From an uncultured Modestobacter sp. (GTDB lineage Bacteria > Actinomycetota > Actinomycetes > Mycobacteriales > Geodermatophilaceae), in NCBI RefSeq assembly GCF_947486615.1, contig NZ_CANKUD010000001.1, positions 124,001-188,000 of the forward strand: DNA of 64,000 nucleotides, given 5' to 3'. The notes under the pieces are model-generated. The model searched no databases. It saw nothing but the letters and a program-made list of their open reading frames with translations, and was not told the origin of the DNA. The translations under genes were made by a program, and so were the position numbers. This document shows positions 15,871-23,722 of the stretch, piece by piece. The first letter of the stretch is position 1; each line of letters begins with the position of its first letter.

Positions 15871-16698
15871 TCACAGCTGGCCCCCGGCGTCCACCACGAA
15901 CGTGGTGCCGGTGACGTAGCGGCCGTCGTCGGAGACCAGGTAGAGGACGGCGTTGGAGATGTCCACCGGCTCCACCATGGGGATGGGCAGCTTGTTCAGC
16001 GTCCGGGCGGCTTCCTCGAAGTCCGCCTGCGTCGGGTTCTCCAGGTCGGGCCGGAACAGCTGGTAGGTCGCGTCGTTGAGGATCATGTCGGTGGCCACCG
16101 TGGTGGGGTGGATGGTGTTCAGCCGAATGCTCTGCGGCGCCAGCTCCTTGGCCATCACCTTCATCATCATCACGAGTCCGGCCTTGGCCGCTCCGTAGTG
16201 GGCGGTGCCGGCGTTCGCGTAGATCGCGGCCAGCGAGCTGGTGATGACCACTGAGCCGCCGCGGCCGCCGGCGATGATGTGCGGCACGGCGGCCTTGATG
16301 GTCTTCCACTGGCCGGTCAGGTTGATGTCGATCATCGTCTGCCAGGTCTCCTCGTCCATCTCCAGCGAGGAGGCGGGGGTGGAGATGCCGGCGTTGGCCA
16401 GCACGATGTCGAGCCGTCCCAGTTGCGCGACCCCGTCGTAGACAGCCGCCTTGAGCGCTCCGAGGTCCCGGACGTCGGCCTCGGTGGCGATGATGCGGCG
16501 GTCGAGCGCCTCGATCATGCGGACCGTCTCGGCCATGTCCTCAGCGGTGGCCGTCGGGTACGGCACGGTCTCCACCTGCCGCGTCACGTCCACGGCGATG
16601 ATGTCCGCCCCCTCCTCGGCCAGTCGTACCGCGTGGCTGCGGCCCTGCCCGCGCGCTGCTCCGGTGATGAAGGCGACCTTGCCCTCGACTCGACCCAT
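15871..16698 (-). CDS. Mycofactocin-coupled SDR family oxidoreductase (copy 4)
   Basis: This 275-aa SDR has TGAARGQGRSHA, NAGIS, ITSSLAA and YGAAKAGLVMM (Tyr/Lys), the family insert (YPTATAEDMAETVRMIEALD) and a TTFVVDAGGQL terminus. The ATG at 16698 is chosen by alignment with copies 1 and 2. It is divergent from the TetR gene at 16847, with a TGGCA-N5-TGCCG site between them, suggesting local control by that regulator. Confidence 0.88.
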   Translation of the reverse strand: MGRVEGKVAFITGAARGQGRSHAVRLAEEGADIIAVDVTRQVETVPYPTATAEDMAETVRMIEALDRRIIATEADVRDLGALKAAVYDGVAQLGRLDIVLANAGISTPASSLEMDEETWQTMIDINLTGQWKTIKAAVPHIIAGGRGGSVVITSSLAAIYANAGTAHYGAAKAGLVMMMKVMAKELAPQSIRLNTIHPTTVATDMILNDATYQLFRPDLENPTQADFEEAARTLNKLPIPMVEPVDISNAVLYLVSDDGRYVTGTTFVVDAGGQL

Positions 16699-16750
16699 CT
16701 CGACCTCCGTTGTCGTCGTCCGCCCAGGATGTGAGCTGCGCAACACGTTA

Positions 16751-16765
16751 TGGCACCGAGTGCCG
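16751..16765. promoter_or_regulatory. Operator-like site between SDR copy 4 and the second MftR-like gene
   Basis: TGGCACCGAGTGCCG has half-sites TGGCA and TGCCG separated by 5 bp. It keeps the geometry of the sites at 8443 and 9330 but has one outer mismatch. Confidence 0.5.
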
Positions 16766-16846
16766 CAGAGGAAGGAGTCGCGCCGCCGGCCGGTGCCGCA
16801 GGAAAAGGAGCGAGACGTCGGCCGCGCCATGCGGCAGGATCGTCGT

Positions 16847-17449
16847 GTGCCGGGACGCGACATGCGGAGTGGGCCGGGGGACCGCGGCGGGCGACCGGCG
16901 GTGACCACGCCGCATGAGTTGGCCAAGGTGGCGCAGCGACTGTTCGTCGAGACGGGGTTCGAGGCCACGAGCGTCGACGACATCGCCCTGGCCGCCGGGA
17001 TCGGCCGGCGGACCTTCTTCCGCTACTTCCCGGCCAAGGCCGACGCGCTGTTCGCCGACTCGCCGGCAGAGCTGGACCGGTTGCGCACGGGGCTCGAGGC
17101 CGGCGAGCCGGAGGAGTCCTACCGGCCGGTGGTGACGCGGGCGGTTATCGCGGCGCTGGCCTTCGCACCGGGTGACCGGGAGTGGGCGCTCCAACGGGCC
17201 CGGCTCGTCCTTGCCGAGCCGGTCCTCCTGGCGCACGCCGCGGTCGTCTTCGCCCAGTGGCGGGGCATCGCGACCGACTTCGCTCGCCGCTCGGTGCGGG
17301 ACGACGAGTTCTTCGCCCGCGCCGTGGGGCATGCGGTGCTCGCGGCGACCCTGGCGGCGCACGAGCAGTGGATCGCCCACCCCGACGGCGAACTGGCCGA
17401 CGCGCTGGTCGGCATGTTGGAGTTGTTGCTGCCGCCCGAGCCGCCGTGA
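16847..17449 (+). CDS. TetR regulator, MftR-like paralogue
   Basis: This protein of about 200 aa has its TetR helix-turn-helix in RLFVETGFEATSVDDIALAA, GIGRRTFFRYFPAKADALF, and an MftR-like effector domain (VLLAHAAVVFAQWRGIATDF, VGHAVLAATLAAHEQWIAHP). GIGRRTFFRYFPxK and the AHEQW block are closer to canonical MftR than the copy next to mftA. GTG 16847, with AGGAT 6 bp upstream, is preferred; ATG 16829 and ATG 16862 are possible. It probably controls the divergent SDR genes through the site at 16751. Confidence 0.78.
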   Translation: MPGRDMRSGPGDRGGRPAVTTPHELAKVAQRLFVETGFEATSVDDIALAAGIGRRTFFRYFPAKADALFADSPAELDRLRTGLEAGEPEESYRPVVTRAVIAALAFAPGDREWALQRARLVLAEPVLLAHAAVVFAQWRGIATDFARRSVRDDEFFARAVGHAVLAATLAAHEQWIAHPDGELADALVGMLELLLPPEPP

Positions 17450-17593
17450 GCGTGGGATCACTCGGCCCCCGAGTACAGCAACCGGTACAGCAACGCGACG
17501 CGGACCACGACGTACCGGGACGGACGCCTGCGGACACAGCGGGCGTCTGACCTGCACGATCAGCACCGGGACGGACGACAGCGGACCCCGCGC

Positions 17594-17641
17594 CCGTACC
17601 TGGGGGTCAAGGGGTCGCAGGTTCAAATCCTGTCAGCCCGA
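17594..17641 (+). other. 3' fragment of tRNA-Pro(GGG): probable attachment-site scar
   Basis: From the anticodon loop onward (loop CTGGGGG, anticodon GGG) the sequence is tRNA-like: anticodon-stem half TCAAG, then T-arm GCAGG-TTCAAAT-CCTGT and acceptor 3' strand with discriminator to about 17641. The matching 5' acceptor strand, D-arm and 5' anticodon strand are absent upstream, so no complete tRNA can form. Such 3' halves are duplicated when an integrative element inserts into a tRNA gene. No integrase gene is left here. Confidence 0.7.
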
Positions 17642-17660
17642 CAGAAGAAGTCGCAGGTGA

Positions 17661-17692
17661 GGGGCCGTTCCCGGGACACCGGGGACGGCCCC
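17661..17692. terminator. 14-bp hairpin beside the tRNA fragment
   Basis: GGGGCCGTTCCCGG (17661-17674), loop GACA, CCGGGGACGGCCCC to 17692, with a single T-G wobble. In the donor tRNA locus this would be the tRNA terminator. Its retention supports a transferred tRNA 3' end. Confidence 0.6.
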
Positions 17693-17769
17693 TGCTGCTG
17701 TTCCGAGTGGTTCGGCCACCGGCTGCCGGGTTCGAGCCGGTCGGGGCGGCGCCCCGGGAGTCGTCGGGC

Positions 17770-18125
17770 TCACGGGGATGGACCGGTGCCCGAGGCCGCT
17801 GCCGGCGTCTCCAGAGCGAGTCGGTGCGCCGTGGCCACAGCGCGGACGTCGGTGACGGCGAAGCCCGGTCTCGGCACCAGGGGAGCGCGTGGGCCAGGAG
17901 CATGCGAACGGTCTCCAGCGAGGCGTTCGCCGTGCTGGGCTGGACCGGGCCGAGCACGAGGCCGGGGTCGATGGTGACGAGTTCGAGGTCGGTGTCCCGC
18001 ACGAGGTCCCAGGCGGTGCGTTCGGCCAGCGTCCGGCTCTCGGCGTACGCGGGAGCGCCGTCGAGGACGGTCCAGCGGTCTCGGAGCGCCGGGTCAGGTG
18101 CCGTCGGCGTCGCGTCCTCGACGCC
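17770..18125 (-). pseudogene. NAD-dependent epimerase/dehydratase remnant (extended SDR), frameshifted
   Basis: One frame encodes RWTVLDGAPAYAESRTLAER then TAWDLVRDTDLELVTIDPGL and VLGPVQ, with the Tyr-x3-Lys site changed to YAESR. After LLAHALPW the frame shifts to PRPGFAVTDVRAVATAHRLA and ends at a stop. The N-terminal Rossmann half is missing. The match is to the dihydroflavonol-4-reductase-like group. With a deletion, a frameshift and a lost Lys it cannot be functional. Confidence 0.7.
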
Positions 18126-18245
18126 CGGACGAGCGGGCCCGGCACCTCCTGCACCATGCTCGACCGCGGGGCCCCGCCCAACAGCGCGCCCCGCACCGCA
18201 CACCGACCAGCGGGACCCCGGTCCCGGGACGACAGAGGAACGGAA

Positions 18246-20480
18246 GTGGCAAGCGTGAGCGATGCAACGGGAACCGGGGGACTGCAGGTCGACCGGGCAC
18301 TGCGGGACTTCGTGGCCGAGGAGCTGCTGGCCGGGCTGGACCTGGAGCCGTCGCGGTTCTGGCAGGTCGTGGCGGACCTGCAGGAGCGGTTCGGCGGGCG
18401 GGTCACGGAGCTGCTGAGCCGCCGCGACGAGCTGCAGGAGCAGATCGACGCCTGGCACCGGGAGCACGGTGCCGGCGACGTGGCGGCGCTGGAGGCGTTC
18501 CTGACCGAGATCGGGTACCTGCTGCCGCAGGAGGAGCCGACCGTCCGGGTCGAGCGCGTCGACCGGGAGATCGCCGAGGTGGCCGGCCCGCAGCTCGTCG
18601 TCCCCGCAACCGTGCCGCGGTACGCGCTCAACGCCGCGAACGCCCGCTGGGGATCGCTGTTCGACGCCCTCTACGGCACCGACGCGCTGCCCCGGGAGCA
18701 CGAGCTCGCGCGCGGCTACGACGAGCGTCGCGGCGGCCAGGTCATCGCCGAGGTCGACCGGCTGCTCGACCTGCACTTCCCGCTCGCCGAGGGCAGCCAC
18801 GCCACCGTCGTGGCCTACCGGGTGCCGGCGCCGGGACAGCTCGTCGCCGAGACCGACGGCGGTACGACCGGGCTGGCCGACCCCGCCCAGTTCGCCGGCC
18901 ACCGGCCGGGGGAGGGGGACCGGGCCGCAGCGGTGCTGCTGCGCCGCAACGGCCTGCACCTGGAGCTGACGGTCGACCCGTCCACGCAGGTGGGCGGTCA
19001 GCACCACGCCGGCGTGGCCGACGCCGTGCTCGAGTCCGCGGTCAGCACCATCGTCGACCTCGAGGACTCGGTCGCCACCGTCGACGGCCCGGACAAGGTG
19101 GGTGCCTACCGGACCTGGCTCGGGTTGCGCACCGGTGAGCTGAGCGCGACCTTCGGCAAGCAGGGGCGCGAGGTGACGCGCACCCTGCACGGGGACCGCA
19201 GCTACGTCGGCGCGGACGGTGCGGAGCTGGTGCTCCCCGGCCGCTCGCTGCTGCTGGTCCGCAACGTCGGGCACCACATGCGCCTGGACGCCGTCCGCAC
19301 CCCCGACGGCCAGCCGGTGCTGGAGGAGGTCCTGGACGTCCTGGTCTCCGCGGTCGCCGCCCTGTACGACCTGCGCGGGCTGTCGCGGTACACCCACACC
19401 CGGGCCGGCAGCGTCTACATCGTCAAGCCGAAGATGCACGGCCCCGACGAGGTGTCGCTCTCGGTGGAGCTGTTCACCGCGGTGGAGGAGGCGCTGGGCC
19501 TGGAGCCGAGGACCCTCAAGATCGGCATCATGGACGAGGAGAAGCGGACCTCGGTCAACCTGGAGGCCTGCATCGCCCGCGCCGCCGACCGGGTCATCTT
19601 CGTCAACACCGGCTTCCTGGACCGCACCGGGGACGAGATCCACACCGACTTCGAGGCCGGGCCGGTCGTGCCCAAGGGGGACCAGAAGACCTCGACCTGG
19701 CTGACCACCTACGAGGACCGCAACGTCGACGTGGCGCTGCGCGCCGGGTTCGCCGGCCAGGCGCAGATCGGCAAGGGCATGTGGGCCAAGCCCGCGGCCA
19801 TGCGGGAGATGCTGGACGCCAAGGGCGGCCACCCGCGGGCCGGGGCGAACACCGCCTGGGTGCCCTCGCCGACCGCGGCCACCCTGCACGCGCTGCACTA
19901 CCTGGAGACCGACGTCCGCGCGGTGCAGCAGGAGCTCAGCGGGCGGGCGCTCGCCGACCGGCGCGACCTGCTGGTGCCGCCGGTGCTGGCCGACCGGGCC
20001 GACCTGCCGGCCGAGCAGCGGGACCACGAGCTGGAGACCAACGCCCAGTCGATCCTCGGCTACGTCGTCCGCTGGGTGGGTCTGGGGATCGGGTGCTCCA
20101 CCGTGCCCGACCTGGAGGGCGCCGGGCTGATGGAGGACCGGGCCACGCTGCGGATCTCCAGCCAGCAGATCGCGAACTGGCTGCACCACGGGATCATCGA
20201 GGAGGCCCAGGTCCGGGAGACCTTCGCCCGGATGGCCGGGCTGGTCGACGAGCAGAACGCCGGGGAACCGGGCTACCAGCCGATGACCGCCGACCTGGAC
20301 GCCAGCCCGTCCTTCCAGGCGGCGCTGGACCTGGTGTTCTCCGGCCGTCGGGAGCCCAACGGCTACACCGAGCGGGCGCTGACCACCTGGCGGCAGCGGG
20401 CCAAGCAGGCCGACGCCGGCCAGGAGGCCACCACCCGTGGCGCCGTGCTGGCGGACCAGGCGCCGAGCCCGACGCCCTGA
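18246..20480 (+). CDS. glcB: Malate synthase G
   Basis: This 744-aa monomeric malate synthase condenses glyoxylate with acetyl-CoA in the glyoxylate shunt or glycolate use. Family features seen: the Mg-site and substrate region STIVDLEDSVATVD, RSLLLVRNVGHHM, KPKMHGPDEV, IGIMDEEKRTSVNL and GKGMWAKPAAM (active-site loop). Length is normal. GTG 18246 is preferred because AGAGGAA lies 5 bp before it; GTG 18255 is an alternative. Two very stable hairpins follow the stop. It has no partner isocitrate lyase in the window; the remnant of a tartronate-semialdehyde reductase downstream suggests a former glycolate/glyoxylate locus. Confidence 0.95.
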   Translation: MASVSDATGTGGLQVDRALRDFVAEELLAGLDLEPSRFWQVVADLQERFGGRVTELLSRRDELQEQIDAWHREHGAGDVAALEAFLTEIGYLLPQEEPTVRVERVDREIAEVAGPQLVVPATVPRYALNAANARWGSLFDALYGTDALPREHELARGYDERRGGQVIAEVDRLLDLHFPLAEGSHATVVAYRVPAPGQLVAETDGGTTGLADPAQFAGHRPGEGDRAAAVLLRRNGLHLELTVDPSTQVGGQHHAGVADAVLESAVSTIVDLEDSVATVDGPDKVGAYRTWLGLRTGELSATFGKQGREVTRTLHGDRSYVGADGAELVLPGRSLLLVRNVGHHMRLDAVRTPDGQPVLEEVLDVLVSAVAALYDLRGLSRYTHTRAGSVYIVKPKMHGPDEVSLSVELFTAVEEALGLEPRTLKIGIMDEEKRTSVNLEACIARAADRVIFVNTGFLDRTGDEIHTDFEAGPVVPKGDQKTSTWLTTYEDRNVDVALRAGFAGQAQIGKGMWAKPAAMREMLDAKGGHPRAGANTAWVPSPTAATLHALHYLETDVRAVQQELSGRALADRRDLLVPPVLADRADLPAEQRDHELETNAQSILGYVVRWVGLGIGCSTVPDLEGAGLMEDRATLRISSQQIANWLHHGIIEEAQVRETFARMAGLVDEQNAGEPGYQPMTADLDASPSFQAALDLVFSGRREPNGYTERALTTWRQRAKQADAGQEATTRGAVLADQAPSPTP

Positions 20481-20486
20481 TCTGCG

Positions 20487-20514
20487 GCCCGCCCGTCCCC
20501 CGGGACGGGCGGGC
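20487..20514. terminator. 13-bp hairpin after glcB
   Basis: GCCCGCCCGTCCC (20487-20499) and GGGACGGGCGGGC (20502-20514) are exact complements with a 2-nt gap (effective 4-nt loop). It begins 7 bp after the glcB stop. Confidence 0.75.
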
Positions 20515-20535
20515 ACGCGGGTCGGCCGGACCGCC

Positions 20536-20576
20536 GCAGGGGCCGGGCGCGGACACCGTCCGCGCCCGGCCCCTGC
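20536..20576. terminator. 19-bp perfect hairpin, second terminator after glcB
   Basis: GCAGGGGCCGGGCGCGGAC (20536-20554), loop ACC, then its exact reverse complement to 20576. It is the longest perfect stem noticed in the window. It separates glcB from the reductase remnant and may have ended transcription from both sides. Confidence 0.75.
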
Positions 20577-20582
20577 GCTGCG

Positions 20583-20830
20583 TCAGCCGTCGGTGCTGCG
20601 GTGCTGCCCGTTCAGCTCCTCGGCGAGCTCGAGCAGCGCCGAGTGGTCCAGCTCGCCGTCGCCCCACGCGACTGGTCGGCCGCCTTCACCAGCTCCCCGG
20701 AGCCCACCGGGCCCAGTGGACGATGGTCTTCCCCATCGCCTCGAACAGCGGCCGGGCCCCTCCAGGTCGGCCGCGTCGCCGCCGACCATGATCGACAGGA
20801 CGCCGTGGATCGCACCGGCCCCTCCCGCGC
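20583..20830 (-). pseudogene. Tartronate-semialdehyde reductase (GarR/GlxR-type) remnant
   Basis: Three frames hold successive pieces of the beta-hydroxyacid dehydrogenase family: GAGAIHGVLSIMVGGDAADL, then RPLFEAMGKTIVH, then GPVGSGELVKAADQ and finally DHSALLELAEELNG. The N-terminal NAD domain and much of the C-terminal helical domain are gone. There are at least two or three frameshifts and an internal deletion. It lies downstream of the MFS gene on the same strand. Confidence 0.7.
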
Positions 20831-20882
20831 GGCCCGGCGCCGACGCCGCGGCCTGGCGGTCATGGACCGGTCGCCGGCCCGC

Positions 20883-22364
20883 TCACGCCGCGTGGGCGTG
20901 CGCCGGGGCAGGCGCGGCGTCCTGCTCGGCGGTGGGGATGACCAGCGCGATGAGCGCGCCGAGCAGCGCCGCACCGGCGCACAACCCGAAGAGCAGCCGG
21001 TAGGAGCTCAGCGAGGGCAGCTCGAAGGCGCCGAGCGCGACGGTGGACGCGGCGAGGACGGTGCCGCCGATGGCGCTGGCCAGCGAGCTGCCGAAGCTGC
21101 GGGCCAGGGCGTTGAGGCCGTTGGCCGCGGCGAGCTCGGAGCGGGGGGCCGCACGGAGGACGAGCGCGGGCATGGCGGCGTAGGCGATGCCCGTGCCGGC
21201 TCCGACCACCGTCGTCCCGATGACGATCTGGGTGAACGAGCCGGTGAACACGATGCGGGCGAGGAAGCCCAGCGCGACCACGCCGGCGCCCAGCGCGAGC
21301 GTGATCTTGGGCCCGAACCGCTCGGAGAGCTTCGCCGAGACCGGCGACAGCAGCAGCATGGCGACACCGCTGGGCAGCATCGCCAGCCCGCTGGCCAGCA
21401 CCGAGGAGCCGAAGCCGTAGCCGGAGGCCTCGGGCGCCTGCACGTAGGAGGCGGTGCCGATCAGCATGGCGAACAGGGCGAACCCGACGCAGACCGAGGC
21501 GATGTTGGTCAGCAGGAGGGACGGGCGGGCGTTGACCACCACGTCCACCAGCGGCGAGGCCACCTTCTTCTCCACCAGCACGAACACCACCAGCAGGACG
21601 GCGGCGACCGCCAGCAGGCCGATGGTCCTGGGGTCGTCCCAGCCCCAGGTGGTGGCCTGGGCGAGGGGGTAGAGCAGGCAGACGAGCGCGGCGGCGAGCA
21701 GGACGCCGCCGAGGTAGTCCATCCGCCCGGAGGCGATCCGCGGGGGCTCCTTCACCGCGAGCAGCACACCGACCACGGCGATGACGCCGCCGGCGACGCA
21801 GATCCAGAACAGGGCGTGGTAGTCGGCGTTCTCGGCGACGAGTGCGGCCAGCGGCAGCCCGAGCGCGCCGCCGATGCCCAGCGTGGCGCTGACCAGGGCG
21901 ATGCCGGCGCCGGCGCGGTGGGCCGGCAGCACCGACCCGATGAGGCTGATGCCCAGCGGGATGGCGGCGGCGGACATGCCGGTGATGGCGCGACCCACGA
22001 TCAGCCAGCCGAGGGAGTCGCTGAAGGCGCAGACCAGCGAGCCGACGGTCAGTGCACCGCCGGCGACGGTGAGCATCAGCCGCTTGCCGTAGAGGTCGCC
22101 CAGCCGTCCGAACACCGGGACGGCGACCGCGGCGACCAGCAGGGTGGAGGTCAGCAGCCACTGGGTCCCGCTGGTGGAGCTGCCCAGGTCCCGCTGGATC
22201 TCCGGCAGCACCGGCACCAGCAGCGACTGGGTCAGCGAGACCAGCACGCCGCAGACCGCCACGATGGCGACCGCGGTGACCTGGCGGGCGTCCCAGCCGT
22301 CGTCCGGGGGAGTGGCGGCGTCGCGGGACGCGGCCCGGGCAGCCGTGGTCGAGGCGTGGGACAT
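20883..22364 (-). CDS. MFS drug/proton antiporter (DHA2-like)
   Basis: This 493-aa transporter has about 14 hydrophobic segments, beginning VTAVAIVAVCGVLVSLTQSL, with motif A-like FGRLGDLYGKR near residue 94 and an antiporter-type GIALVSATLGIGGALGLPLA segment. Length and layout fit 14-TMS exporters of the DHA2 group. It is divergent from a TetR gene, with an operator between, the usual arrangement of an inducible efflux pump. ATG 22364 is chosen as the first Met before the cytosolic lead. The substrate is unknown. Confidence 0.85.
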   Translation of the reverse strand: MSHASTTAARAASRDAATPPDDGWDARQVTAVAIVAVCGVLVSLTQSLLVPVLPEIQRDLGSSTSGTQWLLTSTLLVAAVAVPVFGRLGDLYGKRLMLTVAGGALTVGSLVCAFSDSLGWLIVGRAITGMSAAAIPLGISLIGSVLPAHRAGAGIALVSATLGIGGALGLPLAALVAENADYHALFWICVAGGVIAVVGVLLAVKEPPRIASGRMDYLGGVLLAAALVCLLYPLAQATTWGWDDPRTIGLLAVAAVLLVVFVLVEKKVASPLVDVVVNARPSLLLTNIASVCVGFALFAMLIGTASYVQAPEASGYGFGSSVLASGLAMLPSGVAMLLLSPVSAKLSERFGPKITLALGAGVVALGFLARIVFTGSFTQIVIGTTVVGAGTGIAYAAMPALVLRAAPRSELAAANGLNALARSFGSSLASAIGGTVLAASTVALGAFELPSLSSYRLLFGLCAGAALLGALIALVIPTAEQDAAPAPAHAHAA

Positions 22365-22429
22365 GGGTTCTCCGTCGCGGGGAAGGGTGCGAGGTGCGGG
22401 TGGTGGCAGCGTCGACACCCGGCGATCTC

Positions 22430-22446
22430 GTGGCAGTCTGTGCCAC
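22430..22446. promoter_or_regulatory. TetR operator between the MFS pump and its regulator
   Basis: GTGGCAGTCTGTGCCAC is a 6-bp inverted repeat with a 5-bp spacer. Its half-sites GTGGCA/TGCCAC are identical to those at 8443-8459 upstream of mftD; only the spacer differs. Confidence 0.6.
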
Positions 22447-22566
22447 GAGCGACACTAGGGCGCCGTGGGCACGACGACCAGGCCGATCTGCCGACTGCGG
22501 CTGTGTGGTTGGTCACTACAACTAATGATGCGTCGAGGCGGTCGCACGGTGGAAGGCGGGAGCGGG

Positions 22567-23160
22567 ATGGCAGCAGCCGACGGCGCTGTGGGCACCGAGG
22601 GCGTGCGGGAACGCAAGCGGGCACACAGCCGCGCGGCCACCGTCGACGCGGCGCTGGCGCTGTTCGCCGTGCGCGGCTACGACCAGGTGACCGTCGCCGA
22701 CATCTGCGAGGCTGCCCAGATCGCTCCCCGCACCTTCTTCCGGTACTTCCCCAGCAGGGAGGACGTGCTCGCCGAGCCCGCGCGGGAGATGGCCGGCCGG
22801 CTGAGCGCGGCCATCACGGCGGCTCCGGCGGAGCTGGATGACGCCGACGCACTCGACCACGCGCTGCGCGCACTCGCCGGCTACGTGGTCGAGCACCGGG
22901 AACGGCTGTCGCTGTTCCGTCGGGCCGCGGTCGGCTCCGCGGCTGTCCGGCCGAGCCCGTTCCTGCACCTGGCCGACCGGGAGCGGGACGTGGCCGAGCG
23001 GCTGCTCGCCCGGCGCGGGGTGGAGCCCCCGGTGGACTGGCGCACCCGGGTGGTCGTCGCCCGTGCCACGGCCGCCTTCCGGGTCTGGCTCGACGACGTC
23101 GTCGGCGGCCAGCTGCCCGATCCGTTCGGTCACCTCGACGAGGTGCTCGCCGCCCGGTGA
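22567..23160 (+). CDS. TetR family transcriptional regulator of the MFS pump
   Basis: This 197-aa protein has the TetR N-terminal helix-turn-helix (RAATVDAALALFAVRGYDQV, TVADICEAAQIAPRTFFRYF PSREDV). ATG 22567 follows GGAAGGCGGGAG; an in-frame ATG at 22525 has no such site. It is divergent from the MFS gene with one palindrome between. The recognition helix (IAPRTFFRYF) resembles those of the two MftR-type proteins (ISRRTFFRCF, IGRRTFFRYF), which fits the shared operator half-sites. Confidence 0.8.
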   Translation: MAAADGAVGTEGVRERKRAHSRAATVDAALALFAVRGYDQVTVADICEAAQIAPRTFFRYFPSREDVLAEPAREMAGRLSAAITAAPAELDDADALDHALRALAGYVVEHRERLSLFRRAAVGSAAVRPSPFLHLADRERDVAERLLARRGVEPPVDWRTRVVVARATAAFRVWLDDVVGGQLPDPFGHLDEVLAAR

Positions 23161-23363
23161 GCCGACCGCGCGACGACCGGCTCCCCGGGCGGCGGGTCCC
23201 GTGGCCGCCCGTGGGGTGGGTGGACAGGACGTCGCCGTACGGTGCCGGGGACACCGAGGTCCGGCTCGGGCGCCCGTCCCCGCGGACGGCGTCCGCGTCC
23301 GGCCCACCGAGGAGGTGCGGGCCACGCCGTGGCCTCCGCACCCGGACGGAGAGGACGCCGCGC

Positions 23364-23579
23364 ATGCCCCACACCGCCACCCGGCTGATGCAGCAAGGGA
23401 CGGAGCCGGACCCCCAGTACCCCCCGCTGAACCCGACCGAGCCGGTGCCGGCCGATCCAGGCCCCCTGCTCCCGGACACCCCCGACGACCTGCCGCCGGC
23501 CCCGGCCGAGCCGGCCCTCCCGCCGGCGCCGATCGTCCCGCCGGACGACCCGGAGGACCCGCAGCCGGTTCCCGCCTGA
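23364..23579 (+). CDS. Proline-rich hypothetical protein, 71 aa
   Basis: The predicted product is about one-third proline with many acidic residues (LPPAPAEPALPPAPIVPPDD), with no signal peptide, membrane segment or recognised domain. ATG 23364 has GGAGAGG about 9 bp upstream. Such acidic Pro-rich short proteins are frequent in this lineage and probably disordered. The frame is open further upstream, so the start may be earlier. It could be non-coding. Confidence 0.4.
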   Translation: MPHTATRLMQQGTEPDPQYPPLNPTEPVPADPGPLLPDTPDDLPPAPAEPALPPAPIVPPDDPEDPQPVPA

Positions 23580-23681
23580 GCCCGTTCGCGGTCGGTGAGC
23601 GGCCCACCGCACCCGGTGTGGACCGGGGAGGAAGCGGTGGTCGGTGGGCCGGTCGCGGGCCGGATGGTGGACACCGGGCAC

Positions 23682-23687
23682 TAGCCT
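23682..23687 (+). promoter_or_regulatory. -10 element for the pgsA transcript
   Basis: TAGCCT lies 8 nt before GTG 23696, which opens an 8-codon frame that ends inside the pgsA start. The spacing predicts a transcript beginning at or next to that GTG. Confidence 0.45.
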
Positions 23688-23695
23688 GGCCCGCG

Positions 23696-23722
23696 GTGGA
23701 CGGCGAGGTGGAGCGGCGATGA
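23696..23722 (+). other. Putative 8-codon leader ORF coupled to the phosphatidyltransferase start
   Basis: GTG 23696 opens a frame of 8 codons whose TGA (23720-23722) overlaps the ATG of the next gene (ATGA). The frame begins where a leaderless transcript from TAGCCT would start. No strong ribosome-binding site precedes ATG 23719, so re-initiation from this mini-frame may deliver ribosomes. Confidence 0.4.

Noticed and set aside
17560-17641. Complete tRNA-Pro gene
   Set aside because: The upstream bases cannot form the acceptor 5' strand, D-arm or 5' anticodon strand.
17607-20516. A 969-codon minus-strand open frame across glcB
   Set aside because: It is the antisense shadow of malate synthase, a usual effect of very high GC. 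It is Val/Gly/Arg/Gln-rich with no family motif, apart from the epimerase remnant at its far end.
20536-20576. Insertion-sequence end
   Set aside because: The 19-bp inverted repeat encloses only 3 bp and no transposase is nearby; a terminator is simpler.
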